Shown one piece after another: positions 1-4,416 of a stretch of 9,189 nt of DNA. The stretch is taken from contig JAUMNV010000042.1 of NCBI GenBank assembly GCA_031295725.1, positions 1-9,189 of the forward strand. Reading direction: 5' to 3'. Positions within the stretch are counted from its first letter, which is position 1; each line of letters starts with the position of its first letter. Origin of the DNA: Collinsella sp. GTDB taxonomy: Bacteria > Actinomycetota > Coriobacteriia > Coriobacteriales > Coriobacteriaceae. Under the pieces are notes generated by a model. The model searched no databases. It was not told the origin of the DNA and saw nothing but the letters and a program-made list of their open reading frames with translations. The position numbers were made by a program, and so were the translations under genes.

Positions 1-15
1 GCTGCGTAGATAGAT

Positions 16-732
16 TTAGAACAGGAGGGCGTAGATGACGGCGATGACGACGGAGGGGAGCATATTGGCCGTGCGGAAGGTCTGAGGACGGATGAGGTTG
101 ACGCCGACGCAGAAGATGAGCATGGAGCCTACGAGCGAAAGGCTGTTGAGGGCTGCTGTGGTCATGATGGGGGAGAGCGCGCCGGCAAACAACGTGATCG
201 TCCCCTGGAACACGGCGACGGGCAGGGCGGAGAAAATGCAGCCGCGGCCAAGCGACGCCGTCATGGTGCAGACGATGATGCAGTCCAATGCGCCTTTCAG
301 GGCAAGCGTTGACCAGTCACCGAGCAGACCGTCCTGGATCGATCCCACAATGGCCATGGCGCCGATACACACGGTGAGTGAAGTCGAGACAAAAGCGTTG
401 GTGAACTCGTTATCGCCCTCGCTGCCGGTTTTGCGCTTGAGCCATTCGCCAAGGTTCTCGATGGCGGCTTCCAAGTTGACGGCCTCGCCGATGAGCGAAC
501 CGAGCGCAAATGAGACGATGAGCATGGTGGTACCGGTGGTCGCTAGCGCCTTTCCATCGATGATGAGCATCTTTTGCATGGTGCCGCCCAGGCCGATAAA
601 CAGGACGCACAGCCCCGATGCTTTCATGAGCGTGTCTTGGATGCGCGGTGTAATGAAGCGGCCGCCCGCTAATCCTAAAAGACCGCCCGCAACTAAAAGC
701 ACAACGTTGATGATTGTTCCCAAGCCCGGCAT
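16..732 (-). CDS. DUF554 family multi-pass membrane protein
   Basis: This is a very hydrophobic 238-aa protein with about seven or eight predicted membrane segments (near residues 5-23, 38-55, 66-84, 113-131, 145-160, 165-185, 195-213 and 226-237). The conserved DUF554 (YdfK-like) pattern is present: an N-terminal glycine-rich helix after GTIIN, a GEAVNLEAAIENLGEWLK stretch at 83-100, CIGAMAIVGSIQDGLLGD at 122-139, LD at 149-150 and FQG at 175-177. The length fits the family, which runs to about 230 aa. Its function is unknown; transport has been suggested for such proteins but nothing here names a substrate. I chose the ATG at 732 because AGGAGG sits 4 nt upstream. A longer in-frame ATG at 801 has no ribosome binding site and would add a polar Cys-containing extension before the first helix. 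The gene is 118 bp downstream of the surface cluster on the same strand and has its own upstream region, so it is probably a separate transcript. Confidence 0.88.
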   Translation of the reverse strand: MPGLGTIINVVLLVAGGLLGLAGGRFITPRIQDTLMKASGLCVLFIGLGGTMQKMLIIDGKALATTGTTMLIVSFALGSLIGEAVNLEAAIENLGEWLKRKTGSEGDNEFTNAFVSTSLTVCIGAMAIVGSIQDGLLGDWSTLALKGALDCIIVCTMTASLGRGCIFSALPVAVFQGTITLFAGALSPIMTTAALNSLSLVGSMLIFCVGVNLIRPQTFRTANMLPSVVIAVIYALLF

Positions 733-736
733 GAGC

Positions 737-742
737 CCTCCT
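737..742 (-). promoter_or_regulatory. Ribosome binding site fixing the DUF554 start
   Basis: On the minus strand this reads AGGAGG, a full anti-Shine-Dalgarno match, 4 nt before the ATG at 732. It decides between that start and the longer in-frame ATG at 801, which has none. Confidence 0.75.
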
Positions 743-801
743 GTATTGATGCCAACGTGGCAATCGTAGCAGAACGAAATGCGAGGCACATCGCAACCCA
801 T

Positions 802-827
802 CTAATACGTTATATAAGTGGTATTAG
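802..827 (-). promoter_or_regulatory. AT-rich inverted repeat, likely operator/promoter of the DUF554 gene
   Basis: CTAATAC (802-808) and GTATTAG (821-827) are perfect 7-bp inverted arms. Between them lies the self-complementary octamer TTATATAA (810-817). The AT content contrasts sharply with the GC-rich surroundings. On the minus strand the centre supplies TATAAC (809-814), one mismatch from a sigma-70 -10 box; no convincing -35 is seen at the right distance. A repressor or activator dimer bound here would sit over the -10 and control the DUF554 gene, with a leader of roughly 70 nt. The dyad is observed; promoter and operator roles are inferred. Confidence 0.42.
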
Positions 828-829
828 GA

Positions 830-843
830 ATGATGCGCAGCAT
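830..843. repeat. Imperfect 14-bp palindrome between the surface cluster and DUF554
   Basis: ATGATGCGCAGCAT pairs with itself at six of seven positions and has no loop. It lies 7 bp past the stop of the 476-aa gene and 2 bp beyond the AT-rich inverted repeat. With no loop and no U-tract on the minus strand it is not a standard terminator. A second protein-binding half of the adjacent operator is possible. Confidence 0.3.
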
Positions 844-850
844 TTAAGCC

Positions 851-2281
851 TCAGGTGGTTGTCGGGACATAGGGATAGTATTCAAAGCGCAGTGTCATAA
901 GCCGCTGCGGGGATTCAATAGCCGCGGCGATGATATTGGCATCGCGGGCACGATCAAACCCTTCGAGCTCGATCTGGTACGAGACGTCTTGCATAATGTC
1001 CAGACGTCGCCAGGTTAGAAGTGTGTCGCCATCGAATTCCAGGGTCTTGCTTCCGTTTGCGGCAACGGCGTATAGACGCAGCTTGGCGGTGGTTGCAGGG
1101 TCGACAACTGTGACCTTTTTAATTTCGTTTCGAGTATTCTTGGCGCCCAACAAGGTGAGCAGTGTTGGGGCCACGACCTCGCCCGATGGCAAAAAGACGA
1201 CTTCGATGGATTCAGGAAATGCGATGATAGCCGACTTGCGGACGGGCTGATTGGCGGCGGCAACTTCGATGTTCGCAGCGTCGATGACCTCTGTGTGGTC
1301 GAGCGCGGCAAGCACGCAGCAGTTACCTTCATCGATCTCTTGAGGATTAGCAAGCCCCAGGCTGTCCGCGAGCTCGGGATTGTTTGGATCGGCAGCGGGC
1401 TCATTCGGTGCTTCGAGAGAAGCTGGGACGCTGTTTGTCGGCGATGGCGTGTCGCCCGCACCTGCTTCTTTGACCGCGCTCTCCTCTTGTATGGTTGTGT
1501 TGATGGGCTCGTCGTTTGAGGGGAGCGTCTTGGCGTCAGGCGCGGAGGGGAGAATTCCGATGGCTCCGGATCCGTTCCACTCCATTTCGAGAAGCGCCGG
1601 GTCGGCAAGAATGCATTGCCTGCTTTGCGCGTGGGCATCGATTTCAATAGGGCCTGCCTCTATCCCTCGTGTAAGGCTGAGTGATCCGGCTGGCTTCTCG
1701 AAATGAGCGTCTGTGTCTTTGGTGCTGACGGCGTAGAACAGCAGGGACGCTTCTCCCGCCGCGATAACATCGGTACCGGCTTTGGTCAGCCGCAACGATG
1801 CCGTGAATGAGAGGGTGGGCTGCGCATCGTCTGCATTCGCGGCGGCGCAGCCCAGACATATACCGCCTCCTTTCTCGAAAAACGCACCGTCGAAGGCGAC
1901 CTTCGCTCCGTTCGCCGAGTCATCGACCGAAGCGATGTCGATGCGCAGCTCTAAATTGCATGGATCGCCATCTGCATCGAGCACAACCGAGCGCCACGTG
2001 CAGACGGCGCACCCCGCCTGGGAGCCGTTTGCCTTGTTCGAACGCTTGATATCCACGACTATCGAGCCGTCCGTATTACGACGAAGGCATCCCGAGGTTG
2101 AGATCACGGCCTGTGCGATCGAAAAACGCTCGCACGCAATGGCGCTCGACGGATTTGGTGCGGAACTTAGGGCTACTGGTAAGGAGTCTGCCATGACGGG
2201 AGTCGCCCAAGCGGCGACAGGCGTTCCGGTTGCGAGCGCGCCGCAGAGTGCGACGACGGGCAAAAGGTTCTTCGATGCCAT
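851..2281 (-). CDS. Large secreted protein with CxxC pairs, last gene of the surface cluster
   Basis: This 476-aa protein is not recognised as a named family. Residues 1-26 form a Sec signal peptide (K4, a hydrophobic core, likely cleavage after AWA near 26). The N-terminal half (about 45-240) is predicted beta-rich and holds most cysteines: C50, C65, CxxC at 91/94, C108, CxxC at 142/145 and C223. These could form disulfides or bind a metal. A linker rich in Pro, Glu, Ala and Ser spans about 245-315 and is followed by CC at 321/322. A second beta-rich domain (about 330-476) ends in a tyrosine/proline-containing tail. No LPxTG-type signal or C-terminal membrane helix is seen, so it is probably released or held non-covalently at the surface. 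The start has AAGGAG 5 nt upstream. It follows the LAQTG gene by 18 bp, so the two are probably co-transcribed. A structural or adhesive role is plausible but inferred from location only. Confidence 0.8.
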   Translation of the reverse strand: MASKNLLPVVALCGALATGTPVAAWATPVMADSLPVALSSAPNPSSAIACERFSIAQAVISTSGCLRRNTDGSIVVDIKRSNKANGSQAGCAVCTWRSVVLDADGDPCNLELRIDIASVDDSANGAKVAFDGAFFEKGGGICLGCAAANADDAQPTLSFTASLRLTKAGTDVIAAGEASLLFYAVSTKDTDAHFEKPAGSLSLTRGIEAGPIEIDAHAQSRQCILADPALLEMEWNGSGAIGILPSAPDAKTLPSNDEPINTTIQEESAVKEAGAGDTPSPTNSVPASLEAPNEPAADPNNPELADSLGLANPQEIDEGNCCVLAALDHTEVIDAANIEVAAANQPVRKSAIIAFPESIEVVFLPSGEVVAPTLLTLLGAKNTRNEIKKVTVVDPATTAKLRLYAVAANGSKTLEFDGDTLLTWRRLDIMQDVSYQIELEGFDRARDANIIAAAIESPQRLMTLRFEYYPYVPTTT

Positions 2282-2299
2282 GGGGTCTCCTTAGCTAAT

Positions 2300-2596
2300 T
2301 TAGTGCGGCCTGTCCGTGTTTTGTTTCTGGCTGCGTTTGATGTGCAGACCGAGGCCGGCGGTTCCCGCGCCTGCTGCTGTGGCGCCTGCTGCTGTGGCGC
2401 CTGCTGCCAAGAGCCATCGTCTGTCGCCTGTCTGCGCCAACGGTTCCTCGCGGTCGCCGCGGTCGAGCTCCGAGAGGTCGACCGTCACTTGCGTGGCGGC
2501 CTGCGCCTGTTCTTGCTGGGCAAAGGCCATGGCTGGCCCAAACGCTAGGATGCTGACGGCGGCGGCCAGGGCGACGGCCTTATGCCGTGTGCGCAC
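2300..2596 (-). CDS. Very small LAQTG cell-wall-anchored protein
   Basis: The GTG start at 2596 gives 98 aa. The N-terminus is basic (RTRHK) with a hydrophobic stretch ending in AMAFA, a good Sec signal peptide cut near residue 26. The C-terminus is a textbook sorting signal: LAQTG at 53-57, a membrane helix of Ala/Gly/Leu at about 61-85, then a positive tail (HIKRSQK). LAxTG is the motif associated with class E sortases of high-GC Gram-positives, which would join it to the wall at Thr56. Only about 30 residues remain after both cuts, so it may act as an anchor or tip subunit for a neighbour and not as an enzyme. It overlaps the end of the upstream secreted gene by 17 nt, suggesting coupled translation. 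The alternative start TTG at 2626 adds ten residues and has a GAAGG-like site; the choice between them is uncertain. No sortase lies in the window. Confidence 0.72.
   Translation of the reverse strand: MRTRHKAVALAAAVSILAFGPAMAFAQQEQAQAATQVTVDLSELDRGDREEPLAQTGDRRWLLAAGATAAGATAAGAGTAGLGLHIKRSQKQNTDRPH
2369..2407. repeat. 15-bp tandem repeat inside the sorting-signal helix
   Basis: The unit GCCTGCTGCTGTGGC occurs exactly twice (2369-2383 and 2384-2398), followed by 9 bp of a third copy. On the minus strand it encodes repeated Ala-Thr-Ala-Ala-Gly within the membrane helix of the LAQTG protein. Because the unit is 15 bp, gain or loss of a copy keeps the frame and changes helix length by five residues. 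Confidence 0.85.
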
Positions 2597-3179
2597 CGGG
2601 CTCGACCGTCCAGGTGATCGTCGCAACCTGATCGCCTTCGCCGGTTACGCGGAAGATGTCGCGCGTGACGCGGGCGACGTTTCCGCTTGTCTTGAGCTTG
2701 ATTTTGTCCGTGCCGCCGGCAATGCCCTGGTAGCCCATGTCGAAGGCTGCATTCTTGGAAAGATCGAGGCCCGTCCCTTGCGCGGCGGCGCTGGCGTTCT
2801 GGAGCGCGCCGTCGGGGCCGACCTTAAAGTCGATGGAGTTCTGCGCGGTTCCGGCCTTGGCGTCGGCGGCAATGGTCCAGGTGTTCATGGCGTCGATCTT
2901 CATGTTGGTGACATGGATGCCGTAGGCCGAATGATTGTCGATGGTGGTCGCGTCTTCTGAGGGGCCCTGAAGCGTGCCGTCGGCCTTGGCGACGAAGGGA
3001 ATAACCGTCGGAACTTTGAACTCAACGTTGTCGATCTCGGTCCTGACCATTACCTTCGTGGTTCCAACGCGCCCGGCTGCCATAGCTGGCGTCGGGGCGG
3101 CGCCCATTGCGAGCGCGAGCGCGAGCCCTGTGCCCACGACGAGCGCTCTGACTCCGTTCATGTTCCTGGTGATGTCCAT
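2580..3179 (-). CDS. Secreted beta-rich surface protein of the cluster
   Basis: This 199-aa protein starts with a long signal peptide (basic MDITRNMNGVR, hydrophobic core 12-28, cleavage after PAMA or PAMAA near 34-35). The mature part alternates hydrophobic and polar residues as in a beta-sandwich. It includes the sequence VEFKVPTVIPFVAKADGTL (52-70), then YGIHVTNMKID (86-96) and ITWTVEPG near the end (188-195). It has no cysteines, no sorting signal and no C-terminal helix. The VP.IPF...ADG and IHVTN patterns remind me of small exported proteins that co-occur with wall-anchored proteins in Gram-positive surface clusters, but I cannot name a family with confidence. The start is supported by AAAGGA 5-6 nt upstream. 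It lies 89 nt after the membrane-protein gene, with a strong hairpin in between, and overlaps the LAQTG gene by 17 nt. It is probably a surface or pilin-like subunit; that role is inferred. Confidence 0.78.
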   Translation of the reverse strand: MDITRNMNGVRALVVGTGLALALAMGAAPTPAMAAGRVGTTKVMVRTEIDNVEFKVPTVIPFVAKADGTLQGPSEDATTIDNHSAYGIHVTNMKIDAMNTWTIAADAKAGTAQNSIDFKVGPDGALQNASAAAQGTGLDLSKNAAFDMGYQGIAGGTDKIKLKTSGNVARVTRDIFRVTGEGDQVATITWTVEPGAHTA

Positions 3180-3199
3180 GGTCGTTCCTTTCTATTCGC

Positions 3200-3216
3200 C
3201 GCGGGCCGTCCCCGCG
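3200..3216 (-). promoter_or_regulatory. GC hairpin in the leader of the secreted-protein gene
   Basis: On the minus strand this reads CGCGGG GACGG CCCGCG, a perfect 6-bp GC stem with a 5-nt loop, ending 21 nt before the ATG at 3179 and just upstream of the AAAGGA site. No U-tract follows, so it is not a normal Rho-independent terminator. A stabilising 5' end after mRNA processing, or partial attenuation, would let the secreted protein be made at a different level from the membrane protein upstream. Confidence 0.45.
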
Positions 3217-3268
3217 ATGATTGGACGAATGCTGGTGAATTGCATGCGGTGCCGTGTCGGCCGGAAGG

Positions 3269-3778
3269 CTAGTTCTCGGTTTGCTCAACCCGTACCTTGA
3301 CACGTGTCGGATTGCCGTGGCTGTCGAGGGTCTTTGCATCGAGTGCCTGGATCTCGATGTACGCCTCGCCTTCTTTGATGTCGCCGGCGGGGCACGTCTC
3401 GATTGTCTTGCCGGTCTCGACCACACCGGATTCGTACATGGTCTCGTCGTTTTGGATGACGCGGAATCGCTGGGGAAATTTATTGTCTTGGACGTTTTGC
3501 ACGTTGACGCGCAGTTTGCCGTCCTCCTGCAGCTGAGCGACCGGCGCGACCGAAATCGTCATCATGTTGTCGCGGACGATGGCGTCGAGCTCATCTTGGA
3601 TTTCCTGGCGCGTTTTGCCCTCGGCCGTCGTAACCGAAGCGCCCGCCTCGGGTACGGGCTGCGACTGCCAAACGTATAGTCCTACGGCGACAAGGGCACA
3701 GACGATGGCCAAGCAGGCAACGATGAGCTTCTTGCGACGACCCAGGCCTGCAAAGTGGGGTGGCTTCTTCGCGCTCAT
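3269..3778 (-). CDS. Single-pass membrane protein with extracellular domain
   Basis: This 169-aa protein has a basic cytoplasmic N-terminus (residues 1-17, including GRRKK), one membrane helix at about 18-37, and an outside domain of about 130 residues. After a short linker and a charged helix (about 55-70), the rest is predicted beta-rich: KLRVNVQNV at 88-96, RFRVIQND at 104-111, AYIEIQALD at 139-147 and TRVKVRVEQ at 158-166. This resembles an Ig-like or FixG-like sandwich. One cysteine (C129) is present. I chose the ATG at 3778 because it overlaps the preceding stop as ATGA and has AAGGA 6 nt upstream; an open frame continues back to 4096 but runs across the neighbouring gene. It is probably a membrane anchor or assembly factor for the secreted proteins encoded downstream. 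No specific family is recognised. Confidence 0.8.
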   Translation of the reverse strand: MSAKKPPHFAGLGRRKKLIVACLAIVCALVAVGLYVWQSQPVPEAGASVTTAEGKTRQEIQDELDAIVRDNMMTISVAPVAQLQEDGKLRVNVQNVQDNKFPQRFRVIQNDETMYESGVVETGKTIETCPAGDIKEGEAYIEIQALDAKTLDSHGNPTRVKVRVEQTEN

Positions 3779-4071
3779 GCGGCATCCTTGGCGGTATAGA
3801 CGCGCGCAAAGGTGGACGGGTCCGCTCCAAAGAGCATGTGAAGCATCAGACGGCGCGAGTAGACGAGCTCGTCGAAGTCGGGAGGGAGCTCGATGTCGTG
3901 GATATGCGCGATGTGGTGGGCGAGCGCCGAGAACGACTCGGGGTCGCAGATCACATCGGTGGTAACGTGGTAGACCGTCGTATCGGGGAATGCCTCTTCG
4001 TCGAAAGGCAGGAGATGGGGATCGTCGTCGACTTCGATGGCGATGCCGTACTGGGGCCAGTAATATGCCAT
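3775..4071 (-). CDS. Small cytoplasmic protein, possibly a reduced DUF559/Vsr-like domain
   Basis: This 98-aa acidic protein has no signal peptide or membrane helix. It begins AYYWPQYGIAIEVDDDPH (2-19), followed by FPDTTVYHVTTDVICDPESF (28-47) and a helical histidine-rich part (50-60). The order 'IEVD..H', then a beta strand 'V.HVT.D.I.DPE.F', resembles the core of DUF559/Vsr-type PD-(D/E)XK endonuclease-like domains, where the first motif is usually IEVDG..H. Here Gly is replaced by Asp and the protein is far shorter than full-length members, lacking the N-terminal part. It is therefore either a degenerate, non-catalytic domain or an unrelated protein; the resemblance is from memory and weak. 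GGGAGG lies 5 nt before the start. It is the first gene of the surface cluster and overlaps the next by 4 nt. Confidence 0.75.
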   Translation of the reverse strand: MAYYWPQYGIAIEVDDDPHLLPFDEEAFPDTTVYHVTTDVICDPESFSALAHHIAHIHDIELPPDFDELVYSRRLMLHMLFGADPSTFARVYTAKDAA

Positions 4072-4091
4072 GGGAACCTCCCTGCTTCTGG

Positions 4092-4115
4092 GCCAAAACT
4101 TCTATCGGTTTTGGC
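4092..4115 (-). promoter_or_regulatory. Inverted repeat in the surface-cluster leader
   Basis: GCCAAAAC (4092-4099) and GTTTTGGC (4108-4115) are perfect 8-bp arms around an 8-nt loop. On the minus strand the hairpin ends about 10 nt before the GGGAGG ribosome binding site of the first surface gene. It could fold in the mRNA leader and affect translation, or act as a DNA operator. There is no U-tract, so it is not a terminator. Confidence 0.5.
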
Positions 4116-4144
4116 TGTCGACGCCGACCTTATCAGCCGCTACT

Positions 4145-4174
4145 TGACCAATTTCTGACCAAATGCTTGACGGA
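4145..4174. repeat. Helically phased direct repeats TGACCAA
   Basis: TGACCAA is found at 4145-4151 and 4156-4162, exactly 11 bp apart, and the related TGACGGA at 4168-4174, 12 bp further on. Spacing near one helical turn places all copies on one DNA face, as expected for tandem regulator binding. Which of the divergent operons it serves is unknown. Confidence 0.5.
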
Positions 4175-4201
4175 TTGGCGTCTCCGCAGGTAAAAGGCGG
4201 C

Positions 4202-4222
4202 AAAAAATACTCCAACTTTTTT
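4202..4222. repeat. A6/T6 dyad
   Basis: AAAAAA (4202-4207) and TTTTTT (4217-4222) flank a 9-nt spacer. The runs could bend the DNA or act as an upstream promoter element. As an RNA hairpin on either strand it would be an all-A/U stem, too weak for a confident terminator. Confidence 0.4.
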
Positions 4223-4416
4223 CGAGCGACAATCGCGCGGTCGGCGACGGCGGGGCCATATGTGTCAAAAGCATCGTCTGCCGAGGAAATCAAGCCGCTC
4301 GCCGAATTGCACGAACGTAAAAAACGCCAATTATGGAGACGGTCTCGAACACGTCGACGAAACGATGCGGTAACATCTCCCTGCAAACACTGTAGTTAGC
4401 TAAAGGGGGAGTTCGC

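Larger units (their letters stand above)
4072..4416. other. Divergent intergenic region, 345 bp, no gene
   Basis: This region separates the surface cluster (minus) from the dehydrogenase/ETF operon (plus). It holds, from left to right: an 8-bp inverted repeat (4092-4115), two TGACCAA direct repeats plus a related TGACGGA (4145-4174), and an A6/T6 dyad (4202-4222). The open frames across it (a 94-aa minus frame and a 78-aa plus frame) lack ribosome binding sites and recognisable protein character. Promoter evidence is weak. For the plus operon, TTGCAC (4307-4312) and AATTAT (4329-4334) are spaced 16 bp. On the minus strand a perfect TTGACA (4263-4268) has no -10 partner at 17 bp. Confidence 0.6.

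Noticed and set aside
16..801. Longer DUF554 start at ATG 801
   Set aside because: It lacks a ribosome binding site, overlaps the region just below the operator-like dyad and adds a non-hydrophobic extension; the ATG at 732 has AGGAGG.
2580..2626. Frameshifted single gene joining the 199-aa and LAQTG proteins
   Set aside because: The LAQTG frame has its own complete signal peptide after the overlap, so two separate exported proteins fit better.
3779..4096. N-terminal extension of the 169-aa membrane protein to 4096
   Set aside because: The extension is Arg/Pro-rich, out of frame with the 98-aa gene it overlaps, and the ATG at 3778 has its own ribosome binding site and an ATGA junction.
4263..4268. 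Perfect TTGACA on the minus strand as -35 of the surface cluster
   Set aside because: The hexamer 17 bp downstream is GC-rich and unlike a -10, so it is likely chance.
4102..4386. 94-aa minus-strand open frame in the divergent intergenic region
   Set aside because: No ribosome binding site, unlikely composition, and it runs through the phased repeats and the A6/T6 dyad. It is better read as non-coding, although conservation of the frame was not tested.
4163..4399. 78-aa plus-strand open frame before the dehydrogenase gene
   Set aside because: No ribosome binding site or recognisable features, and it ends just before the real GTG start.
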